Shown in pieces: positions 26,511 through 36,500 of a DNA stretch of 64,000 nt. The position numbers and the translations under genes are program-made. The stretch is from JAIQFF01 sp963788505 (lineage in GTDB: Bacteria; Acidobacteriota; Terriglobia; Terriglobales; Acidobacteriaceae), in NCBI GenBank assembly GCA_963788505.1, contig CAWBGY010000005.1:1178001-1242000 (forward strand). Direction: 5' to 3'. Position 1 is the first letter of the stretch; every line of letters starts with the position of its first letter. Below the pieces are notes generated by a model. The model was not told the origin of the DNA and searched no databases. It was given only the letters and a program-made list of their open reading frames with translations.

Positions 26511-28784
26511 TCAGAAGAAAAAGAGTACCAGCCAGAGTCCGCCGCCGATCCACGCCACCAGACTTAATCCTTGCAGCATGTGGACCCGCGGGCCGCGGAG
26601 ACGTGTGTACACCAGGAAGAGAATTTCCTGCAAAAGAAGTATCCCAAACAGCAGGAAAGTAATTTTTTTTCGCCTTCGGAGATTGGCGGAGAAAACCGGA
26701 TATCGCGACTGTGCCGCAACAAATTGGTGGCGCAGCTCAGCGATGGCCTGACCGACGTTGGGCGGCGCCATCAATCGCAACTCAGCAACCAAGCCGTGAG
26801 CAGAGTGGAGCCGAAGCGTGTCGTCTTGCCGGAGCAGATCAAGGCCACCGGCCGGGCCTGGCAGCTGCATCTCCCAATGGGTAGCATCGGTCCAGTGCGT
26901 CATCTGAGGGGCGGGATCAATTTTCTCGGCTGCGCCGCTCTTCTCCCAGGTCCAGACGGTTGCCGCCCAGGAATTCTTTGCGGGTTCTTCGACCACTAGC
27001 GCGGAGGCGGGCACAGGCACTGAGTGTTCCAGTTGCCATCCCGCAAACGGAGTGGTACTTCCGCGCAGAAGCCTGTCTTCGGCGCCGTGAGATCCAAGAA
27101 AGAACATGTTCAGACGATCGGGGACGTGCGGACTCTCCAGCCAAAAGCTTTCCGCAGTCGGCCCTGGCTGCCAGGTAACGTCAGCCGCGGACGTCCAAGT
27201 GGTGCTGGTGCGCCTCGCTTCGGGGCCGGAAGTATTATCCAGCACCAGCCACAGGTTAGGCTGGCAATGAATCACCTGACGGCGAGCCACATAGTTCTCG
27301 CTTCCGGTGCGTTCGAGTTCGAGCGCGCTCATCTGCGAAGACGAGGCGCTCGAAATCAGTGTTGTGGTCCGAGGCGCACCCGGATTCTCTCCCACCAGAT
27401 GGGGAGCGTTCGACCCAGCCCATGATTCGATGGTCCCTCTCCATTTATCGTCATAAGGCCAGTAGCCGATATTACTGAGCCAGCTCTGACCCGCCGCCCA
27501 GAAGAGCACGCTCATTTCATCGGCATGTTTGTGGGATTGGCTGGGAAAATTGGACCAGGCCACGACCGTCTGGCTCAAATTCCGAGGATCGGGCCAGAAT
27601 TCCAGGCCGTCCCACCAGATCGAATAACCTGACACGGGATAGACATTCACTGTGGACGGGGGCTTCCATTGCGCCTGGTAAGCCAGGGGTTGGGGACGGT
27701 GGTCCTGATCGAAGGTTGTCACCCGTGGACCCAGCGGAAGGGCGTCATCGCCGGTATCGCCAAACGTGGGTAGCGAGCCATCGGGACGGCGCAAGGCGGC
27801 GTAGAACTTTTCCGCGCGCTGATATTTTTCGATCCATTCCGGCGGCGCAGGCTGGTGCATGAGATCGAGATAGCGAAATGCCATTCCGAACAGTTCCAGA
27901 CCGAACAAATGATAGCCGGCGGAGTGTTCCAGAACGACGCCCTCGTCGCTGATAAAAAATTTCATCTGATCGGTGATCCGGCGGCGCGCCAGCCGCTGAT
28001 ATTCTTCGCCCCGGGGAAGAGCGGGAAAGGCCAGCGAAGCATGCCACAGGGCGAGGTTCTGCATGATCCCGTGGTTGGTGGCGAAGGTAAATTGGCCGGG
28101 CTTCGCCAGTAGTTGCTCACTGCGGGCCACCATCTGCAAAACCTGGCGGGCCACCTGCGGACGGAATCCCGGCGAATGACGGTACAGCCGCCAGAAATTT
28201 GCCAGGACCGTGACTCGCGCCGCCACCGCATGGTCGTTCCAAAGCATTCCCCGAGGCCGCACGGCGGACCGCTCGTAGGCTTCCGCGCTGACAATGAAAT
28301 TTTCTGCCGCCCTCAAAAACTCTTGGCGTCCGGTGGCCTCGTAGGCCTGGAGCCAAACGTCAGGAACCACAAACCCGGCGAAATACAAATCGCAACCGGG
28401 AGCGACCTCGTCAAAATCCCGATCAGAAAAAGGGATGGCGATGCGGGTCGAGCAACCTTCTGTCTGCAGATGGCCCTTGAGCATGTCGGAGGCGCCGTCA
28501 ATCAACTCTTGTTTGTTTTTCCAGTCGAGGGAGAGAAAACGAAAATCGCGCAGTTCTTCGAGGGTCGCATCCGCGGGAAATTCGCGGGACTGCTCGATCA
28601 TTTTGTCGGTAACCGTGATTCCAGGAACGCGATAGGCCCAATAAACCGGCACCCAAAGCGCAGCAATCACGAGCCAGGGGAGGAGGTGAAAAACGCAGTT
28701 GCCCAACCGCTGCAGGCCGCTAACCGCCGTCTTGGGTCTGGGAGGCAAGCTGCGAAGATTAGCTGTCACTGGGCATGGTAGCAC
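26511..28784 (-). CDS. membrane-anchored heparinase II/III-like protein
   Basis: 757-aa protein starting at GTG with GGA 5-6 nt upstream. One N-terminal TM (FHLLPWLVIAALWVPVYWAY) and two C-terminal TMs (FLLFGILLLQEILFLVY; GLSLVAWIGGGLWLVLFFF) bracket a periplasmic body. The body has the alpha/alpha-barrel blocks FATNHGIMQNLALWHASLAF and VVLEHSAGYHLFGLELFGMA. The beta-sandwich has SQSHKHADEMSVLFWAAG, equivalent to the catalytic His region of heparinase/alginate lyases. It is likely a periplasmic lyase trimming the EPS. Convergent with the LuxR-type gene 37 nt away. Confidence 0.82.
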   Translation of the reverse strand: MLPCPVTANLRSLPPRPKTAVSGLQRLGNCVFHLLPWLVIAALWVPVYWAYRVPGITVTDKMIEQSREFPADATLEELRDFRFLSLDWKNKQELIDGASDMLKGHLQTEGCSTRIAIPFSDRDFDEVAPGCDLYFAGFVVPDVWLQAYEATGRQEFLRAAENFIVSAEAYERSAVRPRGMLWNDHAVAARVTVLANFWRLYRHSPGFRPQVARQVLQMVARSEQLLAKPGQFTFATNHGIMQNLALWHASLAFPALPRGEEYQRLARRRITDQMKFFISDEGVVLEHSAGYHLFGLELFGMAFRYLDLMHQPAPPEWIEKYQRAEKFYAALRRPDGSLPTFGDTGDDALPLGPRVTTFDQDHRPQPLAYQAQWKPPSTVNVYPVSGYSIWWDGLEFWPDPRNLSQTVVAWSNFPSQSHKHADEMSVLFWAAGQSWLSNIGYWPYDDKWRGTIESWAGSNAPHLVGENPGAPRTTTLISSASSSQMSALELERTGSENYVARRQVIHCQPNLWLVLDNTSGPEARRTSTTWTSAADVTWQPGPTAESFWLESPHVPDRLNMFFLGSHGAEDRLLRGSTTPFAGWQLEHSVPVPASALVVEEPAKNSWAATVWTWEKSGAAEKIDPAPQMTHWTDATHWEMQLPGPAGGLDLLRQDDTLRLHSAHGLVAELRLMAPPNVGQAIAELRHQFVAAQSRYPVFSANLRRRKKITFLLFGILLLQEILFLVYTRLRGPRVHMLQGLSLVAWIGGGLWLVLFFF

Positions 28785-28868
28785 CGAATTCCGTGAAATG
28801 CCTCATCGTGCCCGCGCCGGTTGTTTAGCCAATCTAGAAAATCGTTAACCAGCAACGCCTTCGTGATA

Positions 28869-29769
28869 CTACGTGACCTTCGGGGTTGAGGTTGTTATTC
28901 CTGCCCGCAGTGTGATCAGAGTAATTTCCGGAGGACAATTCAGTCGCACCGGCATGCGGACCGTGCCAATGCCGATATTGGTGTACAGCGTTAGAGGACC
29001 AATCCGGCGCAGTCCCCAGGGATACTTTCGCGCCAGCGGCGGCAAGTAGGGAGCGCCGATGAGCGGAAATCGCACCTGGCCGCCGTGCGAGTGCCCGGAA
29101 AGCTGCAGATCGACCGCGTAACGGGCGGCGTAGTCTGCCCAGTCCGGCTCGTGCGCCAACAGCACAACCGGCTCGTCTGGCGGTATCCCTCTTAATGCCA
29201 AGTCGAGGTCTGGTTTTCCTTCCAGAACGTCATCCACACCCGAGAGCCAAAGTCTCTTGCCCCCGCGCTCAATGGGAATGGAACGGTTTCGCAAAACTGG
29301 AATTGAGTGGGACTGGAGGACGGCCGTAATGTGCTCCGGGTCGGTGACTACATCGTGGTTCCCCAGGACCGCCAGAATTCCAGACCGGGCGCGTATCTGC
29401 GCCAGCCACTGGGAACAAGGTTCAATGGCCCTCGGCTGCCCGGGCTGCGCCGCCGCGAACGCGCTTCCGCCAGGGTGAGGAAACGAAGTCTCCCGTCAGC
29501 ACCACCAAATCCGGTTGCAACCGGTTGACGATATCAATCGCTTTCCGCAGCGGCTGGACGGAGAAATAGTCATCGTAGTGAAAGTCGCTCAATTGCACGA
29601 CGCGGAAGCCGTCCCATGATCCGGCCAAACGGGACAGGGGAGCTTCGATCGCGACCAGTTGCGGCCGATTGGGCTCGAATAGAATGCCATCGCCCACGAC
29701 CGCCAAGGCGCCGAGCGCAGCCCCTGCCGCACCTACTTGCAAGAATCTCCGCCGTGTCGTGAATGACAA
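28869..29769 (-). pseudogene. Tat-exported calcineurin-like metallophosphoesterase, frameshifted
   Basis: Two frames together make one YkuE-like metallophosphoesterase. The first part (from ATG 29769) has a Tat-type signal (TTRRRFLQVGAAGAALGALAVVG) and metal motifs SDFHYDD and LTGDFVSS. It ends at a stop near 29422. The second part continues in the +1 frame (CSQWLAQIRARSGILAVLGNHDV), then LAHEPDWAD and LSGHSHGGQ, ending at 28869. A single base change between about 29425 and 29475 joins them. All metal-ligand motifs survive, so this is either a very recent pseudogene or a sequencing error. Confidence 0.8.
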
Positions 29770-29843
29770 CCTTTAGGTCCTTTGTTGACGGGTGTGGATT
29801 CGAAGGGTCGCGGCCCGATCCAGATTGCGACCGGCTACATGAA

Positions 29844-30821
29844 TCAAACGCGGGTTGCGGGCTTGGCCAATTGCAGTCCGAGTCCGCTGCTGCGGTACCA
29901 TCCGACCGTTCGACTAAGACCTTCCTCGAAATCGACTCTCGGCCTGTAGCCAAGACACTTCTCTGCTCGTGAAATGTCGGCGAGAGAATGCTTAACATCT
30001 CCGGCGCGCTCCGGACCGTACTTCACGTCACCGGAGTAGCCGGTCAGTCTTTGCAGGATCTCGAACGTCTGGTACAAATTCGTCCGACGCCCGGTGGCCA
30101 CGTTGAATATCCGTCCCACAGCCTCTTTTCGCTCCGCCTTGCAGGCGAGCAGGTTGGCTTCGACCACGTCATCGACATAAGTAAAGTCCCTGCTCTGCTT
30201 GCCATCGCCGAAAATCGTGGGCTGTTCTCCTCTTAACATTTGCGTGATGAACTTGGCCAGCACGCCGGAGTAAGGCGAAGCCGGGTCTTGCCTCGGGCCA
30301 AACACGTTGAAATATCGCAGGCAGACGGTTTCCAGGCCGTAACAGCGGTAAAAGGAAGTCATGTAGTATTCGCTGGCCAGTTTGGCGGTGGCATAGGGAG
30401 AAATTGGACTTGGCGGCATGTCCTCCTGTTTAGGCAGAGTGGGGGTATCACCATAGGCCGAGGATGAGGCCGCATAGATGACTCGCTTCACCTTCGCATC
30501 GCGGGCGGCGACCAACAGATTCAGTGTCCCATCGACATTGGCCCGATTGTTACCCAGCGGGTCCTTGACCGACCCGGGGACCGAAGGGATGGCCGCTTCA
30601 TGCAAGACAAAATCCACTCCGCGACAGGCCTGGTGAAGCGCGTCGAGATCCAGCAAGTCGGCTTCATGAAACTCGATCCGATCCAGCACGTCGACCAGAT
30701 TTTCACGCTTCCCGGTGGCAAAATTATCGAATCCCCTCACCTCTCCGCCCCGCGCCAGTACCTCCCGCGCCAGAGTGGACCCTATGAAGCCTGCAACTCC
30801 GGTAATGAGGTAGATAGCCAT
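29844..30821 (-). CDS. NAD-dependent epimerase/dehydratase (extended SDR, UDP-hexose 4-epimerase-like)
   Basis: 325-aa extended short-chain dehydrogenase. I chose ATG 30821 (GGAG site 5 nt upstream; starts MAIYLITGVAGFIGSTLA) rather than the longer frame from 30896. It has the TGxxGxxG dinucleotide motif, SSSAYG, the catalytic YATAK, and the WbpP/GalE-type LRYFNVFGPRQDP. It likely interconverts UDP-sugars (for example UDP-GlcNAc/GalNAc) as precursors for the EPS. Confidence 0.88.
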   Translation of the reverse strand: MAIYLITGVAGFIGSTLAREVLARGGEVRGFDNFATGKRENLVDVLDRIEFHEADLLDLDALHQACRGVDFVLHEAAIPSVPGSVKDPLGNNRANVDGTLNLLVAARDAKVKRVIYAASSSAYGDTPTLPKQEDMPPSPISPYATAKLASEYYMTSFYRCYGLETVCLRYFNVFGPRQDPASPYSGVLAKFITQMLRGEQPTIFGDGKQSRDFTYVDDVVEANLLACKAERKEAVGRIFNVATGRRTNLYQTFEILQRLTGYSGDVKYGPERAGDVKHSLADISRAEKCLGYRPRVDFEEGLSRTVGWYRSSGLGLQLAKPATRV

Positions 30822-31019
30822 CGAATCTCCATAATACAAGATCGCCTTGGACGAAACATCTGATCGCAGCCGTGATCCTGAGTTGTCCGTTGGCACAGAC
30901 TACGGGAAACCTGAACTTTGTGTGGGCGGGAACTATACCGAGGCCGGAACCACCGTCACCGGCGCCGGCAAAACGGAGTTGGACTGTCCACGGTAGGCTT
31001 TGCCCGAATCCGGGCGCCC

Positions 31020-31937
31020 TTATTCAGGGAGAGGTTTTGCCACGGCTGCCGGTCTTGCCAGAATGTTGAAGGAGCGGTCCTCCGGATCTTGGGGGACGTA
31101 CGGAATACTTCCCTGCTTGGTAATCCTCTCCAGTTCGTAGCCGTGGGCTTTCAGGAAGCTGGTCAATTCAGCGCACGAACTTCCGAAACGCTGTTGCGCC
31201 GATTCCTCATACTCCAAAACGATGGCCGGGCGATTTGGGCCGCTCAACACCTTTTCCGCGCCCTTCAGCACGGACAACTCCGCTCCCTCCACATCGATCT
31301 TGATCACGTCAACCCGCGCGATGCTGTTCTTCTCCACGTACTTGTCCAGGGTTGTGCAGGACACCTGGAAAGTCTGCCCCGAGGCAAAAGTCGGATCGCT
31401 GCGGAATGAGGTTGAACCCACATTGTGAGGTTTCGCCATATGAAGCGTCACCAGATCTTCTGAATCGCCCAGGCCGCAGGCGTTGAGCTGCACGCGGTCC
31501 TCAACCGGCTTTACGTTGGCCGCGAGAAATTCCATCATGGCCGGGGCGGGCTCGAAGCTGTGAGTCTTGCATCCCAGCCCGGCCGCCAGCAAGGTGTACT
31601 GGCCCATGTTCGCTCCCACGTCAAAGAAAGTCATGCCGGGACGGAGCAGGCTGCTGATAGCGTTCACCGTATCAGGTTCGTACCATCCGGAGCGCCAAAT
31701 CCCGTATCCGCAGCCTCCCGTGTCGTTCCATACCACCTGCACCTTCATTCCGTTTCCCAGTCTTGCTTCGGTTCGCGCCAGATAGCCGATCGATCCGGCT
31801 ACGTTGGTGAACAACCGGGGCGGGCTCTGGCGAAAGGCGATATAGCCCTTGGCCACGCCTCCCAGGATGAACCGGGCTAGGGATGGATATTTTCCAGCTA
31901 GGCGCATCGCGGCGAGTCCTGGGTGAAAATGCTTCAT
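31020..31937 (-). CDS. FkbM family methyltransferase
   Basis: 305-aa protein. ATG 31937 has AAGGAG 10 nt upstream and is preferred to the longer frame from 32021. The SAM-binding segment is FFDVGANMGQYTLLAAGLG, followed by HSFEPAPAMMEFL and the FkbM block DVIKIDVEGAELSVLKGAE. Family members O-methylate sugars or polyketides; in this setting a glycan substrate is likely. Confidence 0.87.
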   Translation of the reverse strand: MKHFHPGLAAMRLAGKYPSLARFILGGVAKGYIAFRQSPPRLFTNVAGSIGYLARTEARLGNGMKVQVVWNDTGGCGYGIWRSGWYEPDTVNAISSLLRPGMTFFDVGANMGQYTLLAAGLGCKTHSFEPAPAMMEFLAANVKPVEDRVQLNACGLGDSEDLVTLHMAKPHNVGSTSFRSDPTFASGQTFQVSCTTLDKYVEKNSIARVDVIKIDVEGAELSVLKGAEKVLSGPNRPAIVLEYEESAQQRFGSSCAELTSFLKAHGYELERITKQGSIPYVPQDPEDRSFNILARPAAVAKPLPE

Positions 31938-32326
31938 AAAAGACGTGCTCCTTATTTTTGGAGAGGCACCACGGGGGTTCGCAGTTGCGGGGCTGAGTCG
32001 CACAGGAGTTGATCGTATCAACCTGGGACCGGCAGCCCGCGTTGAACTAAAATTATACCCGGTATTGCACGTTTTTCAGTGCAATTTTATGGGGCGTGAA
32101 TCGATTCTCTGCGGCTGGTGATGTAATCAATCATGGGTAATATTAGCTTCTTATTATCAGTAATTTACGGGAGTCTAATATAGTCGGAACATATCATTAA
32201 CATGGTGGGTGGCAGTCCGCTCAGGGCCAGCGCCGGCGGGCAATCCAGAAAATGAGATTTTGGCAGTTTTAAGATAGCCAGGTTGGACGCCAGCGCCAGC
32301 CAGTCCTGGCCCACGCTGATGGAGGT
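31938..32326. other. AT-rich intergenic region with inverted repeat
   Basis: 389 bp without a gene, markedly more AT-rich than the rest between about 32040 and 32210. It contains a perfect 7-bp inverted repeat, ATTGCAC (32064-32070) and GTGCAAT (32079-32085), about 130 nt upstream of the FkbM start. This may be an operator, or a weak terminator on the plus strand (followed by TTTTAT). The AMIN-protein stop forms the right border. Confidence 0.4.
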
Positions 32327-33478
32327 TCAGTGCCCTTTTCCCGGAGGAGGGATTCTCGGATTTTCCCTGGAAGGCTTTGCCTGCCGGGGTTGCACATCCT
32401 GGTCTGGACTGTCGTAGGTAGATACTTCAGCGTCGGGAGACGCGTCCTCCCGGGCCATCGCACCCACCGGAGCCTGGTTGATCATGAGTTGAGAGCCGTC
32501 AGCCGGCTGCGGAGCTGCGGGCTCGCCGGACGCGAGAGTTGCACTCTCCCTCACTTCATTGATCTCATTGCCCGAGGTAGCTAATTGGGCGGAGGCCTGC
32601 GCTTCGGTCGTTCCCGGCTGGCTTGCCGGTTGCGCACTCTTTTCCGAAAGTACGATTCGAATTCCGCCACTTTGCTGTCCCGACCCAACAATCACATAGT
32701 CGAAAGGCGAACCCAGCAAAAGGGAGGCCAGCACGCTCACCAGAGGCCCCGGACCCAGCTTGACCGTGGCGCGTTCCAGGGCGGCGGCAGGGGGAAACTC
32801 GGCCGTGCCTCCCACCCGGGCCTGCACAGCGTTGAGAATGTCAGCGAGACTCGAGTTTTCCGCATCAATGGCGAGCATTCCCCCGCGGTAGCTGACGCGC
32901 GTCGATCCAGGCTGCGCGGCGCTTAGCGCTGGGGTCTGAGTAGAACTGGGCAAGGGGATTTCGAGCAGAGCTGAATTCCGATCGGTGCGAAAGCCATATC
33001 CGAGGGGCATCGACGTCTCGACGACAATTCTGGTGCTCGCGGGTTGCGACGAGGAAAGTCCTATGCGCACCCTCTTCACCGGACCCGCGTTAATCTGGAG
33101 GTCGGGATTCTCGACGTGGAAGCGGGTCCCGGCAGCGTCCAGAACGATGCGGTCGGGATTAGCCAGAGCCATGGTTTGGATCGAAAGCTCGCGATCCGCT
33201 TCGATTCGCACCTGAACTTCGCCCTGCACTACGTCGACTTTCAGGGATGTGATCAGGATGGGCTTCGGAGACTCCGAAAACCCAGAGACACAAAGGGCGA
33301 ACACCACGCCGAGTCCCGCTATTACGAGATTTCGGGTGGAGCGCAGGTACGCCAGCATCGACGGTAAGGTGCGTCGACGCTTTGACAACGCAAGGTCCAC
33401 AACCTTGGAGGACGCCATATTGTCGGTTCGCGTCATTCCCGCGGCCCAGGTTCCGGCTGCAGGATACGCGAACCCCAT
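32327..33478 (-). CDS. AMIN-domain protein with secretin-N-like domain
   Basis: 383-aa protein. A hydrophobic segment (NLVIAGLGVVFALCVSGFS, about 50-68) is a signal or membrane anchor. The AMIN domain follows (LITSLKVDVVQGEVQVRIEAD.. PDRIVLDAAGTRF, about 73-165), which binds peptidoglycan or targets periplasmic machines. An STN/secretin-like part (LAIDAENSSLADILNAVQARVGG) is next. The last 100 residues are Ala/Pro/Ser-rich and probably unstructured. The first ATG is used, but ATG 33418 or the methionine just before the hydrophobic segment are possible. Role unknown; it may recruit a secretion or pilus complex. Confidence 0.8.
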   Translation of the reverse strand: MGFAYPAAGTWAAGMTRTDNMASSKVVDLALSKRRRTLPSMLAYLRSTRNLVIAGLGVVFALCVSGFSESPKPILITSLKVDVVQGEVQVRIEADRELSIQTMALANPDRIVLDAAGTRFHVENPDLQINAGPVKRVRIGLSSSQPASTRIVVETSMPLGYGFRTDRNSALLEIPLPSSTQTPALSAAQPGSTRVSYRGGMLAIDAENSSLADILNAVQARVGGTAEFPPAAALERATVKLGPGPLVSVLASLLLGSPFDYVIVGSGQQSGGIRIVLSEKSAQPASQPGTTEAQASAQLATSGNEINEVRESATLASGEPAAPQPADGSQLMINQAPVGAMAREDASPDAEVSTYDSPDQDVQPRQAKPSRENPRIPPPGKGH

Positions 33479-33531
33479 CCTATCTACTGCACTGAATGCC
33501 CGCGGCCATGCTGCTGCCGCGGACCCGGCGT

Positions 33532-36500
33532 TTAGGGCGCCGGGAACTGCACGAAAACGCCCACGGAAGGTACGCCTGCGTTATTCACCAGGAACAACAT
33601 GTAATAACCCGGCGGCGCAAGATTCGCGTTAGCCGGAGCTTGCACGTTCAGAGACCCGACGGACGGGGTGAACGAAAGCGGTATGAACCGTTGGTTTTCG
33701 TTGAAAGCATGAGTGACTGAACTCAGCCGTATCAGCGATACGGAGGCAATGTTCGCCGCGTCCGGAGTCTGCACCGCGAATTGCGCTCCGTAGGTAAGTG
33801 AACTCGGAGCCGAGGTCAGGGTCGGACGCGGGCCCTTGAACAGATAAGGGGGCGAATAGATTTCGGCATTCAGCTGATCGATGCTGCCGCTGCCATATTC
33901 TCCGCTTCCGCCCGACAGCACGCGTCCATCCGGCAGGAGCACGGCGGTGGAGTGGTACACCCGCGCCACCTGCATGGAAGACAGGGTGGTGAAGGTTTCC
34001 GCCGTGGGCGACCACATTTCCGCCGCGTACACTGCGGTGGACTGATCGAACGGATTGGTGGTTCCTTCTCCGCCGGTCACCAGGACATTGCCGTCCGGCA
34101 GCACGGTCAGGTTGTGATAGCTGCGGGCGAATGCCATCGGGCTCACCGCACGCCAGGACGGAGAACTCTGCGTCGTATCCATGACGTAGGCGGTGGCGGC
34201 CGCGGTCTTATAGGGTGAATCGGAGTTCGCCGATGTGCCCGATTTCAGGATCTTGCCGGGCAGGTACATGACGGCGCTGTCCGCGTCGACGACGGTGGAA
34301 TTAACCGTTGTCCAGCTCTGCGCGTTGATGTCCAGTGCGCGGGTGGGAACGGGCAATTCATACGAACCGGTATTGAGCACTCGCCCATCTCCCAGCACAA
34401 ACATGTGCGGATAGATGGGGATGTTCAACGAGGCGCTGGTGAGCTGAGTCCAGCTGTTGGTCTTCGGGTTGTAGATTTCGGGCACGGTGGCGTTGCAACC
34501 TTCGCAGTTGATCGCTCCCGAACTGACCAGCATGCGGCCATCGGGCAGCGAGGTCACAGTTGGATACCAGCGCGCAAAAGACATGGCAGCTCCGGCCGAC
34601 CAGGTCAAAGTTGTGGGATCGAAGATGGTTGCGTTGGTGATGCCGTGATAGTCCGCCATATTGTGTCCGCCGGCGATGAACACCCGGCCGTCGGGCAGAA
34701 GACCATGACCGGCGCAGAACAGGTCGGCGCCGCTGTAGGTCGTATTCTGGAAGCTGTTGGTGCTCGGATTCCAGACCGTGGCCAGGGTAGTGTTGACGGT
34801 GGAATCGTGTCCCCAGGCCAGCACTTTGCCAGTGGGCATCAGCACCGCATGGATCGGAAGAACCGGCCAACTGGTGACCGGGCCCCACTGCCCTACGACG
34901 GAGGGGTCGGGAGGAGGCGGAGCCGTTCCCGTGGCGCGCAGCGCAACCGTCTGCATGATCCAGCTTCCGGCGTGGCTCAGGGTCGCCGTTCCCGTGTAGG
35001 TGCCAGTAGCGGTAACGGTCTGATCTTCCGCAATGTCGCCATCCGGATTCGTGATCACGCGAGTCAAAAAACCATTGCCGGCGGCAGTCGTGCTGGTGGT
35101 GACGTAGTTGGCGGAAAAAATCAAATCGTAGGGACTGGTAGTGGTCACCGGCCCGGAGCTGCTGGTAGCAGCGGTGCCGGTCGCCCCCGCGACCACATCC
35201 ACGGGAGAGACTGGATCCAGCCCGGCATACTCCAAGATTCGCACATCCGGCCAGGGCACGGCGGCGCTGAATTTCACGGTCACGGTGTTGGCTCCAGCCG
35301 CGGCCGCCGCGATGTTGTTGGCCACATAGATGACCTGGCTCTGCACCCCGCTCTGCACGGTTGGTCCCACCGCCGCACTGTACGTGTTTCCTTTCGTGTC
35401 CGTCACCGAGGTCACGGTCGAGGTGCTGTTGCTCCAGCCGATGGCCACGACATTGGTATCTCCCGCGGCTTGGGGATTGTTGTAGGAAGTCGTCACGGTC
35501 GACGGCTGGCTGGACGGAACCGTGTAGTTCATCTGCACGAATGCGATGGGAACCGATGACCCGATGCTGAACGTGCCCGTGGCCACGGCGCTGTTGGCAT
35601 TGCCCGAGGCTGTGGCCATCGCCTTGATCGTGGTGGTGGCGTTGACCTGGATGGGGCTGGCGTCGTTGTACACGGTGGACGAGGTCGTCGGCGTGTTCCC
35701 GTTGGTGGTGTAGTAAATCGTCGCTCCAGACGTGGCGTCAGACAGGTGCACACTCTGCGCCGTGCCATAAATCCCAGGCGATGGATTGAAGGTCGGCGTG
35801 GCCGTAGTCCCCTGCTGAATGACGTAGGCCCCCGTCGCCACCGCGCTGTTGGCGAACCCGCTCGCCGCCGCCATGGCCATGATGGTCGTATTCCCCGTCA
35901 CCTGGATGGGACTGGCGTCGTTGTACACGGTGGACGAGGTCGTCGGCTGGTTCCCGTTGGTGGTGTAGTAAATCGTCGCCCCCGTCGTGGCGTCCAACAG
36001 GTGCACACTCTGGGCGGAGGTGTAGGTCCCCGGCGCCGGGCTGAAGGTCGGCGTCGCCGCCGCCGCCAGGGAACCCACCGCCTTCAATGCCACCAGCTGC
36101 ATCACCCAATTTCCGGACGACATCGCGGCTGTCCCGCTGTAGGTCCCGGGCGATGCAACCACCTGATCCTCGGCGATATCGCCGTTCGGACTGGTAATCA
36201 CCCGACTGGTGAAGCCGGTTCCAGCCGCCTTGGTGAGCGAACTGACGTAGGCGGCGGCAAAAAGCAAATCATTCCCGTTCGCTGTGACGAGCGGCCCGGA
36301 ATTGCTGGTCGTTCCATTGCCCGTTGTGCCTACCGCTCTTTCGACGGGAGAGACTGGGTCCAGCCCGGCATACTCCAAGATTCGCACATCCGGCCAGGGC
36401 ACGGCGGCGCTGAATTTCACGGTCACGGTGTTGGCGCCGGCCGCGGCAGCCGCGATGTTGTTGGCCACATAGATGACCTGGCTCTGCACCCCGCTCTGCA

